From positions 1-17,335 of the forward strand of contig JACORX010000319.1 in assembly GCA_016179165.1 (NCBI GenBank): 17,335 bases of DNA, given 5' to 3'. Below the pieces are notes generated by a model, which had not been told where the DNA came from, ran no database searches, and was given only the letters and a program-made list of their open reading frames with translations. A program made the position numbers and the translations under genes. The DNA is from Candidatus Rokuibacteriota bacterium. Its GTDB lineage: Bacteria > Methylomirabilota > Methylomirabilia > Rokubacteriales > CSP1-6. Positions 1-8,498 of this stretch are shown here, in pieces (positions within the stretch are counted from its first letter, which is position 1; the number at the start of each line of letters is the position of its first letter).

Positions 1-420
1 CTCATGAAGCTCGTGGAGGTCGTGCAGTCCATTCTGACCGACCCCGCGACGGTCGCGGCCGCCTACGAGTGGGTGCAGGCCGTCGGCAAGGTGCCGGTCA
101 AGACCAAGGACTCGACGGCCTTCATCGTGAACCGACTGCTCGTGCCCTACCTTCTCGACGCCATCCGCGTCTACGAGGGTGGGCTTGCCACGCTCGAGGA
201 CATCGACCAGGCGATGAAGCTCGGCTGCGGATACCCGATGGGGCCGTTCACCCTGCTGGACCTGGTCGGGCTGGACACGACCATGTTCGTCGCCGAGGTG
301 ATGTTCGAGGAGTTCCGCGAGCCCCGGTACGCGCCCCCGCCCCTCCTCAAGCGCATGGTGATGGCGGGCAGGCTCGGGCGCAAGACGGGGCGCGGCTTCT
401 ACGACTACAGCCAAAAATAG
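1..420 (+). CDS. hbd: 3-hydroxybutyryl-CoA dehydrogenase, C-terminal part (5' truncated by window edge)
   Basis: NAD-dependent oxidation of (S)-3-hydroxybutyryl-CoA (or a similar short 3-hydroxyacyl-CoA) to the 3-oxoacyl-CoA, a cytosolic beta-oxidation or butyrate-pathway step. The frame is open from base 1, so the ATG at position 4 (MKLVEVV) is an internal Met: in this family that stretch normally follows NPxPV in the middle of the protein. Visible are the end of the Rossmann domain and the whole helical C-terminal domain: TAFIVNRLLVPYL, the EDIDQAMKLGCGYPMGPFTLLDLVGLD signature (given here only as a landmark around residues 66-92 of the fragment), and the terminal GRLGRKTGRGFYDY. The NAD-binding half and catalytic His lie upstream of the window. 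It fits the 3-hydroxybutyryl-CoA step of the pathway proposed for the downstream operon, but a 206-nt gap and the kinase-trpD unit separate them. Family assignment is firm; exact chain length is inference. Confidence 0.93.
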   Translation, partial: LMKLVEVVQSILTDPATVAAAYEWVQAVGKVPVKTKDSTAFIVNRLLVPYLLDAIRVYEGGLATLEDIDQAMKLGCGYPMGPFTLLDLVGLDTTMFVAEVMFEEFREPRYAPPPLLKRMVMAGRLGRKTGRGFYDYSQK

Positions 421-430
421 CCGACTGACG

Positions 431-449
431 CCACCGGGCAACGCCCTGG
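431..449 (+). terminator. Small hairpin just after hbd, possible terminator
   Basis: CCA-GGGC (with a CC bulge), loop AAC, GCCC-TGG form a 7-bp stem starting 11 nt after the hbd stop. No T-run follows, so this is at best a weak or U-less terminator. Confidence 0.22.
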
Positions 450-530
450 GGCTCATGGACCTGCACCTCCCCGCAGCCTTCTCGCTAAGCAAGCCTACCT
501 CGGGCTCGAACAGGCCGCCGCCCGCAGGGG

Positions 531-555
531 GGCGGGGCGGGAACCCGACCCCGCC
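531..555 (+). terminator. GC-rich hairpin between hbd and the kinase, possible terminator
   Basis: GGCGGGG-CGG pairs with CCG-(A bulge)-CCCCGCC around a GAAC loop, a stem of about ten GC pairs. It lies between hbd and the kinase promoter and could end the hbd transcript, but no T-run follows. An alternative 6-bp hairpin (518-535) competes with it. Confidence 0.3.
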
Positions 556-562
556 GCGAAAG

Positions 563-591
563 TTGCCCTCGTGGGCCGATCTGCATATGCT
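563..591 (+). promoter_or_regulatory. Candidate sigma70-type promoter for the sensor kinase
   Basis: TTGCCC (563-568) and TATGCT (586-591) are separated by 17 nt, each matching four of six consensus bases. The expected transcript start, near 598, leaves a leader of about 30 nt before the kinase ATG at 627. The local AT content is higher than the flanks. Prediction only. Confidence 0.4.
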
Positions 592-595
592 GATC
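578..595 (+). promoter_or_regulatory. 18-bp palindrome over the kinase -10, candidate operator
   Basis: GATCTGCATATGCTGATC is symmetric about 586.5: GATC arms (578-581 and 592-595), a perfect GCATATGC core (583-590) and a single T:T mismatch pair. It covers the proposed -10 hexamer (586-591), where a bound dimer would block RNA polymerase. The binding protein is unknown. The paired GATC sites may also simply be methylation targets. Confidence 0.35.
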
Positions 596-626
596 TGACC
601 GGGTCCGAGGAGGCCCGGCGCCCTTC

Positions 627-3600
627 ATGCGCTCCTCGACACGGGATCTGCTCTTCGGAGTCGCGCTCGGCGCGCTGGCGCTCTCCGCGCTGGGAGCGGG
701 CGGCGTCGCCGTCGCGCTCCGCCAGCTCTCGCTCGCGCAAGAGCAGGTGGTGGCGCGCGCCCAAGAGTCCGCGGCCGCGCTCGTGGCCGATACGCATGCC
801 GCGCTGCACCGCGAGGCGCGGTTGCTCGCGCGAGACCCAGCCCTCGTGGCCGGCGTGGCCAAGGGCGACTGGGCGACCGTGGCCCGAGGCGTCTCGCCGC
901 GTCTCGCGGCCGTCACCCTCGAGCGGGTTGCCGATTTCGTCTCGGTCCTCGACCCCTCGGGGATCGCGCTCCTCCGGGTGCCCGCGCCGCCGCCAACGCC
1001 CATTCCCGACCCCGCGGCCATCAGCGCATCACCGCCTGGGCTGACGGTTCTCGACGGCCATCCCTATGTCGCCGCCGCAGTCCCCGTGGTGGGCCCGGCG
1101 GCGGGGAGTGCGGGGGCGGTCCGGCCCGCGGGTTTCGTGGTCATCGCCCGCCGGCTCGAGAACGTGGCGCCGCCGGCCGCGGAAGATTCTGCGCGGTCCG
1201 GCATGCTGTTCCTCGTCAATGGCCGTCCGCTCTTCTCGTCCCCCCAGCGTCCGCCGACGGCGGACTGGAGCGGAGCGACGATGGCCGGCAAGGTCAGCCT
1301 CGGCGGTGGGCGGGATTTCCTTGTCCGCCCCGCGGGCCAGGTCGCCGTCTCAGGGCCGGGGCGGCTCTGGCTGCTCGTCGCCGACGACGGCGAGGGCCGG
1401 CGCCGCGCTCTCGTGGGCTGGCTGATGGGGCTGGGGTTGTGCGCGCTGGCCGGCACCGGGGCGTCGTTCCTGCTCCGCCGCGAGCCGGCAGCGTCGCGCC
1501 GGGGGGCGGCCGAAGCGGTAGCCGAGCCGGAGTCCTCCGATCCCGAGGTCGAGCTGGCCAGGCGCAACCGCGAGCTCGAAGCCTTCAACGCCGTGGCGCT
1601 CAGAATGGACCGCTCGGCCGACGTCGTCGCCACGGCCGGGGAGATGCTCGACGTTGTCCTCGCGCTGGCGAAGATGGAGGTGGGCGGCGTGCACCAGCTC
1701 GATCCGACCGAGGGCACCCTGACGCTGATCGCCCAGCGCGGTCTCACGCCCGAGGTCGCGGCCCATGTCCGCGTGAGGCCGGTCGACGGCTCCTATGTCG
1801 GCGACGCGGCACGCACGGGGCGGGCGATCGTGACCCACCTCGACCCGTCGTCGCTCACCGATCCCTGGCTCACCCAGCTCGCCCTCCCCATTCCCGTCGA
1901 GGGGCGGACGTGGGCCGTGATGTCGCTGATCTCGCAGGAGCAGCGCGAGTTCCTGCCCGAGGCGGTCAAGGTCCTCGAGGCCATCGCCCACCAGATCGGC
2001 CGGGTTGTCGAGCGCGCGCTCCTCCTGGCCCAGATGGAGGAGCAGAGCCGGCGGCTCGAGACGCTGGCGCGAATCGGCCACAGCCTCACGGCCGCCCGCT
2101 CGCTCGAGGACGTGCTGGCCGTGATCGTGGGCGCGGCGCGCGGGCTCGTGTCCGACGGCGCGGCCCGGCTCGCCATCGCCGAGGGTGACCGACTCCGCTT
2201 CTGCGCCGAGGTGGGCCTGCTCGAACGCCTGCCGATGGCGCGGCCCGGCAGCCTCGCCTTCGGCGAAGGCGTCACGGGCCGGGTCGCCGTCAGCCACCAG
2301 GCCGTCGTCGTCCACCGGATCGAGGCGTCGCTCGAGGTCGCGGACCTCCCGTGGCTCAGGGCCGAGGGTTTCGTCTCGCTCGCCTCCATCCCGCTCCTCG
2401 TGCGCGAGCGACTGGTGGGCGTCCTCAACGTCTTCACCCGCACTGAGCATGCTTTCGTCGCGGCCGATATGGACCTCCTGCTCTCCTTTGCCAGCCACGC
2501 CGCCATCGCCATCGACAACGCCCAGCTCTTCACCGAGGCTCAGCAGAGCGCGGCGCGCTATCGGGTGCTGTTCGAGGTCAGCGGGGCGCTGGCGTCCTCG
2601 CTCGAGCTCGACCATATCCTCGACATCATCGTCGAGGGCTGCCAGGGTCTCACGGGCGCGGCGGCGGTCGCGATCTTCCGCGCCGAGCCTGACACCGGCC
2701 TGTTGACCTATGCGCGGGCCACGGGTGTCTCGAGCGAGTTCGTCCGCGACCTGCGCCTGCGGGTGGGCGAAGGTACCGCCGGCCGCGCCTTTCGGGAGAG
2801 GAGCCCCGTCTGGACCGAGGACGTCCTCAACGACCCCGCGATCCTGCTCTCGGCGGACACGCGGATCCTGGTCGAGCGCGAGGGCTACCGGGGCGTGCTC
2901 TCCGTCCCTATCTTCATCAAGGGCGAGCCCTACGGGGGCCTGACCGTGTACTGGTGGCAGCCGCACCAGGCTTCCGCGGCGGAGATCGAAGTGATGACGG
3001 CGCTGGGCGGCCAGGCGGCCGTTGCCATCGAGAACGCCCGGCTCTTCTCTGACGAGCGGAGCGGTCGCGCGTCTCTCTCGGCGCTCCTCGAGGTGAACAA
3101 GAAGATCGGCCTGCTCTCGCCCACCGACGCGCTGCTGACGGGCGTGGCGGAGGAGGCCATGCGGCTGCTCGACGTGGACAACGCGGGCTTCCGGCTCGTC
3201 GAGGGCGACGAGCTGGTCGTGGTGGGGCTGGCGGGTACCGCGCCCTCGACCATGCTCCGCCCGCGCATCAAGGTGGGCGAGAGTCTCTCCGGCCAGGTGG
3301 TCGCCCAGGGTCGGGCCGTGGTCGGCCACCTGGACGCTCTGCCCGGCCTCCTGCCGGAGCACCTGGCCGCCGACCGCCGGCTGGGCTACACGCACTACAT
3401 GGGGCTGCCGCTGCGCGTGGGCGAGCGCATCATCGGGGCGCTCACGTTTCGCGCGCGCCGGGCCTTCAGCCGCCGCGACCAGGAGGTCGCCGAGGCCTTC
3501 GCCGGGCAGGCCGCGGTCGCCATCGAGCACGCGAGGCTCTACCGCGAGGCGGCGAAGCAGGCCGAGCGGATGCGGGGGCTGGCGGAGATGGGCCGGGCGC

Positions 3601-6600
3601 TCGTTTCCACCTTCGATGCCGAGCGGATCCTGAGCCTGGTCACGGTCCAGACGAGGGAGACGCTGGGAGTTCCCGTGGTCGCGGTGCACCTGTACGATCC
3701 CGACGTGGGCCTGCTCCGGTTCGCGCGCCACTCGGACGCGCCCGACACCTTCACCGGTGCACTGTTGGTCGAGCCGGGCGAGGCCGTCTCCGGGCGCGCC
3801 TTCGTCGAACGGAGGCCGGTGTGGACGTCCGACATCGTCAACGACCCGGAGATCAGGCTCCGCCCGGAGACCCGGGAGCGGATCCTGGCCCACGGTTGGC
3901 GCGCCGCCCTCGCGCTGCCCCTCATGCGCGAGGAGCCCTTCGGCGCGCTGACGGTCTACCAGGAGACAGGACACCGCTTCAGCCAGGAGGAGATCGGATT
4001 CGTCTCCACCGTGGCGAGCCAGCTGGCGGTCGCGCTCGACAACGCCCGGCTCTTCGAGGCTGCCGAGGTGCGGGCGGGTCGGTTGCGTTCGCTCGCGCGC
4101 CTCAACCAGCTCGTGTCCTCCTCCCTCGACACGAACGAGGTGCTGGGAGGCATCGCGCAGGCCGCGGCCGCCCTCATGGGCGTGCCCGTGGTCTCCGTGT
4201 GGGTCGCCGAGCCTGAGAGCGAGACGCTGCGCCTACGCGCGTTCTCGGACGAGCCGATGGGGGCGACGTTCCCGCTTCGGACCATCGCCTTCGGCCGGGG
4301 CCCGATCGGGGTGGTGGCCGTGCAGCGCCAGCCCCTGTCCATCCCCGACGCGGTGGCCGACGGCTGGCTGGTCGCTGAGTCGTGGTGGCGGGCGCACGGG
4401 CTGACGAGCTTTCTCGGCGTGCCCATCCTCCTCCAAGATTCGCTCCTGGGTGTCCTGGCGCTGAACGGGCGCGCGCCGCTCCGGCTCGGCCCCGACGAGC
4501 TCGAGCTGATCGATGGCTTCGTCGCCCAGGCCGCCGTGGCCATCCGCAACGCCGGTCTGTACGCCCAGACCACCCAGCGCCTCGATCAGACGCGCTCGCT
4601 CCTCGATGTGACCGAGATCCTCAACTCGTCCCTCGATCCGCGCCGCTTGCTCAAGCAGGTGGCGCAGCGGATCGCCCAGGTCTGCGGCGTGGACCGCTGC
4701 AGCTTCGAGCGCTTGGAAGGGGACCGCGTCGTGCCGCTCATGTCGCAGTTCGCTGATGGGCGGACGGAACAGCGGCTGTGGACCGCTTTCAAAACGATGT
4801 TGGACGAGCCCCTGCGCGAGGTCCCGATCCACGCTCAGGCCATCGGGACGCGCCGGCCGGTCATCGTCGCCGACGCCTCGGACACCGACCTGATTCCGCG
4901 GGCGTGGGTCGACGCGTTCCACATCAAGTCCTGCATGGTCGTGCCGCTCATCCGGCAGGACGAGGTCATCGGCGTGATGATGCTCGACTACGTGGAGCGC
5001 GCCACCCCGTTCGAGCCGTGGCAGCAGGACCTCGGGATGGCCATCGGCAACCAGGTGGCGCTCACGCTCGAGAACCAGCGCCTGTACGGGCTCGTCCAGG
5101 AGCGGCTGCGGGAAGCGACGACGCTCCTGGCCGTCGGCCAGGCGCTCTCGGAGCCCGGGGGGGCAGGCGAGGCCCTGCGCCGCGTGGCCGCCGAGGTCGG
5201 CCGCACGCTCGGCGCCGACATGGTCGGCGTCTACACCCTGTCGACCGACAAGAGCGCGCTGGTCCCGGCGGCGGGCTGGCACGTGCCCAAGGCCTTCGTG
5301 GAGTTCTTCCTCGCGCACCCGTTCGTGCTCGAGCGCATGCCCACTCTCAGTCAGCTGTGGCGCGAGGGGCGGGGGGCCTGGTCGGCGGACGTGAAAAACG
5401 ATCCCCGCATCGACCAGCAGCTCTTCGAGGGCTTCGACTCTCACTCCGTCCTCTTCGCGCCCTCCCTGGCGGGCGGCGAGCCTGTTGGCGGCGTGTTCCT
5501 CGTCTGGTGGCAGGTGGGGCGTTCCTTCCCGCCGCAGGAGGTGCGCCTGATCGAAGGCGTGGCCTCCCAGGTCGGGCTGTTCCTGGAGAACGCCGATCTC
5601 ACGCGCCAGACGCGGCTTCGGCTCGAGGAGAGCGAGGCGCTGCTCTCCGAGCTATCGGTGCTCCACGACCTCTCCCGCGCAGTCACGGGCCAGCTGCGCC
5701 AGGAAGACGTGGTCGAGGCCATCCACCGCCAGGTGGCGCGCCTCCTCGACACCGGCAACATGGTCCTGGCCGTCGTGGACGAGGCCACCGCGGAGATGGT
5801 GCCGCTCCTGCGGACGCAGGACGGCGTCCGCGACGTCGAGCCGCCGCGGCGCTCCATCCACACCCGCATCGGGCTCATGGCCAGCGTCGCGACGTCGGGC
5901 CGGGCCGTCCGGACGGACGACTACGTCGGGGAATGCGCCCGCCGCGGCATGGAGCCCGCGGATGCCAACCACATTGTGCCGCACTGGATCGGGGTGCCCA
6001 TGTTGGCCGGCTCCCAGGTGGTCGGCGTGCTGGCGCTACGCAGCGGCGACCGGCCGTTTTCCGAGGCCGACGAGCGCGTGCTCACCAACATCGCGGGCCT
6101 GGCGGCGCTGGCGCTTCGCAGCGCGCGGCTCTACCAGGACCGCACCCGCGCCTACGAGGACCTCGCGAAGGCCCAGGATCAGCTGGTGCGCAGCGAGAAG
6201 CTCCGCGCGCTGGGCGAGATGGCCTCGGGCGTGGCCCACGACTTCAACAACCTCCTCGCCGCCATCCTGGGGCGCGCCCAGCTGCTCCTGCAGCGCGTCG
6301 CGGACCCGACGACGCGCGCGTGGCTTCAGATCATCGAGCGCTCGGCGATAGACGGCGCGAAAACGGTGCGGCGGCTCCAGGAGTTCACGCGCATCCGGCG
6401 CGACCAGCCTGCCGTCTCGGTGGACCTCAATCAGATCGTCCGCGAGGCGCTCGAGCTGACCGAATCCTCCTGGCGCCTCGATCCGCCGCGGCGCGGGATC
6501 GCCATTGGAGCGGTGACAGAGCTGGCATCCGACCTGCCGACGACGCTCGGCGACCCCGCCGAGCTGCGAGAGGTGATGACCAACCTGATCCTCAACGCGG

Positions 6601-7304
6601 CCGACGCCATGCCGCGCGGCGGCACGCTCACGGTCTCGACGGCGCGCCGGGGCGAGTCGATCGAGCTCCGCGTCGTCGACACGGGTATCGGTATCCCCGA
6701 GGCCGTCCGGGGCAAGATCTTCGACCCGTTCTTCACGACCAAGGGGCCCAAGGGGACGGGGCTCGGGCTGTCCATGACCTACGGCATTCTCTCGCGGCAC
6801 GGCGCGACCATCACCGTGGACAGCCAGGAGGGGCAGGGAACGGCGTTCACCCTGCTCTTCCCCGTCGGCGCCGCGCCGCGGGCGCCGGTCCCCGATGCCG
6901 GCGCGCCCGGGCCCGTGGTGCCGCTGCGCTGCCTCGTGGTCGACGATGAGGAGTCCGTGGCGGACTTGGTCGCCGACTTGCTCCGCTCGGCCGGGCACAC
7001 GGTCGGGGTCGCGCACAGCGGCTCCGAGGGGCTCTCGCGCGTCAGGAGTGAGCCGCTCGACCTGGTCTTCAGCGATCTGAGCATGCCCGGGATGACGGGC
7101 TGGGAGCTCGCCCGCGCCGTGCGCGACGAGGTGCCGGGGCTACCTGTGATCCTGGTCACCGGCTTCGCGGTCGAGGTCTCGCCGGAGGAGCTCCAGCAGA
7201 ACGGCGTGCATTCGGTGCTCGCCAAGCCGATCAACCTCGGCGAGGTGCTCAATGCCGCTGCCGCGATCCGGCCGCGCGGGGAGCAGGGAGGCGAACGGCC
7301 GTGA
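627..7304 (+). CDS. Giant hybrid sensor histidine kinase: two TM helices, Cache-like sensor, nine GAF domains, kinase core, receiver
   Basis: Membrane signalling protein of 2225 aa. Order: TM1 (about 8-30); extracytoplasmic Cache-like region (about 33-255, my fold guess); TM2 (about 262-282); GAF1 325-465, GAF2 472-638, GAF3 640-811, GAF4 812-975, GAF5 975-1147, GAF6 1147-1315, GAF7 1315-1492, GAF8 1492-1663, GAF9 1663-1840, joined by signalling helices; HisKA dimerisation helix with phospho-accepting His1871 in GVAHDFNN; HATPase with N-box Asn1990, DTGIGIP from Asp2018 and GTGLGLS near 2043-2049; receiver 2102-2215 with acidic Asp2106/Asp2107, phospho-Asp2150, Thr2178 and Lys2200. Kinase and receiver residues are all present, so it should be active. 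No Hpt or DNA-binding output follows, so the partner is elsewhere. GAF3, GAF5 and GAF8 share an NDP motif (Asn735, Asn1072, Asn1591). The ligands are not evident. AGGAGG (608-613) lies 13 nt before the ATG. The stop overlaps trpD by 4 bp. Confidence 0.93.
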   Translation: MRSSTRDLLFGVALGALALSALGAGGVAVALRQLSLAQEQVVARAQESAAALVADTHAALHREARLLARDPALVAGVAKGDWATVARGVSPRLAAVTLERVADFVSVLDPSGIALLRVPAPPPTPIPDPAAISASPPGLTVLDGHPYVAAAVPVVGPAAGSAGAVRPAGFVVIARRLENVAPPAAEDSARSGMLFLVNGRPLFSSPQRPPTADWSGATMAGKVSLGGGRDFLVRPAGQVAVSGPGRLWLLVADDGEGRRRALVGWLMGLGLCALAGTGASFLLRREPAASRRGAAEAVAEPESSDPEVELARRNRELEAFNAVALRMDRSADVVATAGEMLDVVLALAKMEVGGVHQLDPTEGTLTLIAQRGLTPEVAAHVRVRPVDGSYVGDAARTGRAIVTHLDPSSLTDPWLTQLALPIPVEGRTWAVMSLISQEQREFLPEAVKVLEAIAHQIGRVVERALLLAQMEEQSRRLETLARIGHSLTAARSLEDVLAVIVGAARGLVSDGAARLAIAEGDRLRFCAEVGLLERLPMARPGSLAFGEGVTGRVAVSHQAVVVHRIEASLEVADLPWLRAEGFVSLASIPLLVRERLVGVLNVFTRTEHAFVAADMDLLLSFASHAAIAIDNAQLFTEAQQSAARYRVLFEVSGALASSLELDHILDIIVEGCQGLTGAAAVAIFRAEPDTGLLTYARATGVSSEFVRDLRLRVGEGTAGRAFRERSPVWTEDVLNDPAILLSADTRILVEREGYRGVLSVPIFIKGEPYGGLTVYWWQPHQASAAEIEVMTALGGQAAVAIENARLFSDERSGRASLSALLEVNKKIGLLSPTDALLTGVAEEAMRLLDVDNAGFRLVEGDELVVVGLAGTAPSTMLRPRIKVGESLSGQVVAQGRAVVGHLDALPGLLPEHLAADRRLGYTHYMGLPLRVGERIIGALTFRARRAFSRRDQEVAEAFAGQAAVAIEHARLYREAAKQAERMRGLAEMGRALVSTFDAERILSLVTVQTRETLGVPVVAVHLYDPDVGLLRFARHSDAPDTFTGALLVEPGEAVSGRAFVERRPVWTSDIVNDPEIRLRPETRERILAHGWRAALALPLMREEPFGALTVYQETGHRFSQEEIGFVSTVASQLAVALDNARLFEAAEVRAGRLRSLARLNQLVSSSLDTNEVLGGIAQAAAALMGVPVVSVWVAEPESETLRLRAFSDEPMGATFPLRTIAFGRGPIGVVAVQRQPLSIPDAVADGWLVAESWWRAHGLTSFLGVPILLQDSLLGVLALNGRAPLRLGPDELELIDGFVAQAAVAIRNAGLYAQTTQRLDQTRSLLDVTEILNSSLDPRRLLKQVAQRIAQVCGVDRCSFERLEGDRVVPLMSQFADGRTEQRLWTAFKTMLDEPLREVPIHAQAIGTRRPVIVADASDTDLIPRAWVDAFHIKSCMVVPLIRQDEVIGVMMLDYVERATPFEPWQQDLGMAIGNQVALTLENQRLYGLVQERLREATTLLAVGQALSEPGGAGEALRRVAAEVGRTLGADMVGVYTLSTDKSALVPAAGWHVPKAFVEFFLAHPFVLERMPTLSQLWREGRGAWSADVKNDPRIDQQLFEGFDSHSVLFAPSLAGGEPVGGVFLVWWQVGRSFPPQEVRLIEGVASQVGLFLENADLTRQTRLRLEESEALLSELSVLHDLSRAVTGQLRQEDVVEAIHRQVARLLDTGNMVLAVVDEATAEMVPLLRTQDGVRDVEPPRRSIHTRIGLMASVATSGRAVRTDDYVGECARRGMEPADANHIVPHWIGVPMLAGSQVVGVLALRSGDRPFSEADERVLTNIAGLAALALRSARLYQDRTRAYEDLAKAQDQLVRSEKLRALGEMASGVAHDFNNLLAAILGRAQLLLQRVADPTTRAWLQIIERSAIDGAKTVRRLQEFTRIRRDQPAVSVDLNQIVREALELTESSWRLDPPRRGIAIGAVTELASDLPTTLGDPAELREVMTNLILNAADAMPRGGTLTVSTARRGESIELRVVDTGIGIPEAVRGKIFDPFFTTKGPKGTGLGLSMTYGILSRHGATITVDSQEGQGTAFTLLFPVGAAPRAPVPDAGAPGPVVPLRCLVVDDEESVADLVADLLRSAGHTVGVAHSGSEGLSRVRSEPLDLVFSDLSMPGMTGWELARAVRDEVPGLPVILVTGFAVEVSPEELQQNGVHSVLAKPINLGEVLNAAAAIRPRGEQGGERP

Positions 7305-8368
7305 CCAGTCCGATCATCACCGAGGCCGTGCGCGTTCTCGTCGACCGCAAGGATCTCTCGCGCATCGAGGCCGCGGCGGCCATGGAGGCCATCATGTCGG
7401 GCGCGGCGACGAACGCCCAGATCGCCGCGTTCCTCACCGCGCTCCGGATGAAGGGTGAGACGGTGGAGGAGCTGATCGGCTTCGCCCAGGTGATGCGCCA
7501 GAAGGCGGTCAAGGTCCGAACTCGCGCGGGCGAGGTCGTGGCGGCGACGGGGACGGACCGCGAGATGCTGATCGACACCGCGGGCACGGGCGGCGACGCA
7601 TCCGGGACGTTTAACGTGTCCACCGCCACCGCGTTTGTCGTGGCCGGGGCCGGGCTCAAGGTCGCCAAGCACGGCAACCGCTCGGTCTCCTCGCTCTGCG
7701 GGTCGGCCGACGTGGTCGAGACGCTCGGTATCAACATCGAGCTGCCGCCGGCAAAGGTCGGCCGCTGCGTGGATGAGATCGGGATCGGCTTTCTCTACGC
7801 GCCGCTCCTGCACACGGCCATGAAGCACGTCATGGCGGCGCGCCGCGAGATGGGGATTCGCACCGTCTTCAACATGCTGGGGCCGCTGACCAACCCCGCC
7901 GGCGCCAACGCCCAGGTCATCGGGGTGTACTCGCAGGCTCTGGCTGAGCCGCTGGCCAGGGTCCTCGCTGAGCTCGGGACGCTCAGAGCCTTCGTCGTCC
8001 ACGGCGCCGACGGGCTCGACGAGATCTCCAACACCGGCCCGAGTCACATCTCCGAAGTCCACGAGGGAGTGGTCCGGAGCTCGACCGTTCGTCCCGAGGA
8101 TTTCGGGCTGTCGCGGGCCTCGATCCACGACCTGCGCGGCGGCGATCGCGCGGAGAACGCCCTGATCATCCGCCGGGTGCTGGCGGGCGAATCCGGCCCG
8201 CGCCGCGACATCGTGCTGATGAACGCGGCGGCTGCTCTCGTGGTGGGCGGCAAGGCGCGCGATTTCAAGGACGGCGTGGCGCTGGCCGCGCAGTCCATAG
8301 ACTCGGGAGCGGCTGCTGCCAAGCTGGCTGGACTGATCGCCCTCTCGCAGCGCCTGGCCGACGAATAG
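7301..8368 (+). CDS. trpD: Anthranilate phosphoribosyltransferase
   Basis: Transfers phosphoribose from PRPP to anthranilate, the second committed step of tryptophan synthesis (cytosol, homodimer). At 355 aa it has the usual length. It shows the N-terminal helical domain, the PRPP loop GTGGD (95-99), KHGNRSVSS (123-131), NMLGPLTNP (191-199) and the Asp240-Glu241 pair that binds Mg in the family. These favour TrpD over thymidine/pyrimidine phosphorylases, which share the fold. The start is GTG at 7301, inside the kinase stop (GTGA overlap), with GGGAGG (7286-7291) 9 nt upstream; this implies translational coupling to the sensor kinase. No other trp gene is in the window, so it is an orphan copy here. 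Whether another trpD exists in the genome cannot be seen. A 6-bp hairpin begins at its last base. Confidence 0.93.
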   Translation: MTSPIITEAVRVLVDRKDLSRIEAAAAMEAIMSGAATNAQIAAFLTALRMKGETVEELIGFAQVMRQKAVKVRTRAGEVVAATGTDREMLIDTAGTGGDASGTFNVSTATAFVVAGAGLKVAKHGNRSVSSLCGSADVVETLGINIELPPAKVGRCVDEIGIGFLYAPLLHTAMKHVMAARREMGIRTVFNMLGPLTNPAGANAQVIGVYSQALAEPLARVLAELGTLRAFVVHGADGLDEISNTGPSHISEVHEGVVRSSTVRPEDFGLSRASIHDLRGGDRAENALIIRRVLAGESGPRRDIVLMNAAAALVVGGKARDFKDGVALAAQSIDSGAAAAKLAGLIALSQRLADE

Positions 8369-8383
8369 CGCCCTTTCGGGCGC
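8368..8383 (+). terminator. Hairpin at the trpD stop, possible terminator
   Basis: GCGCCC (8368-8373), loop TTTC, GGGCGC (8378-8383): a perfect 6-bp GC stem that starts at the last base of the trpD stop. The bases after it (CCCTTGA) contain no T-run and lead straight into the next -35 box. It may end or attenuate the kinase-trpD transcript. Confidence 0.35.
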
Positions 8384-8386
8384 CCC

Positions 8387-8416
8387 TTGACCAGCGTCCG
8401 GGCCCCCGGGTACAAT
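8387..8416 (+). promoter_or_regulatory. Sigma70-type promoter of the GntR-etf-mutase operon
   Basis: TTGACC (8387-8392) and TACAAT (8411-8416), each five of six to consensus, are separated by 18 nt. This is the best promoter match seen in the window. Transcription would start near 8423, giving a leader of about 110 nt before the GTG of the regulator. Its place in the only gap ahead of the eight-gene operon supports it. Confidence 0.65.
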
Positions 8417-8498
8417 CCCTCCGGTTGCCGTAACTGCCCGTCCGGCCTGACTGGAATCCCGTCCCAAAGCTCGACGTGGGAGCCGAGCGGCCGCCGGA

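Noticed and set aside
500..520. Possible tRNA T-arm on - (TTCGAGC flanked by short complementary bases)
   Set aside because: The T-stem does not pair properly and no acceptor, D or anticodon arm could be built around it.
1350..3974. Long open frame on - (874 codons) opposite the sensor kinase
   Set aside because: Another antisense shadow. The + frame shows successive GAF domains with conserved motifs, and the - product has no recognisable fold.
4778..6949. 723-codon open frame on + in another frame within the kinase
   Set aside because: Composition is dominated by Arg, Gly, Ala and Pro, typical of a shifted frame in high-GC DNA, and it crosses the HisKA and ATPase regions of the real gene.
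627..7304. Bilin or cyclic-nucleotide binding by the GAF domains
   Set aside because: I could not find a convincing chromophore Cys context or an NKFDE motif in any of the nine domains, so no ligand is assigned.
6779..8467. 562-codon open frame on - across the kinase end and trpD
   Set aside because: No motif, biased composition, and it runs opposite two well-supported genes. A GC-rich shadow.
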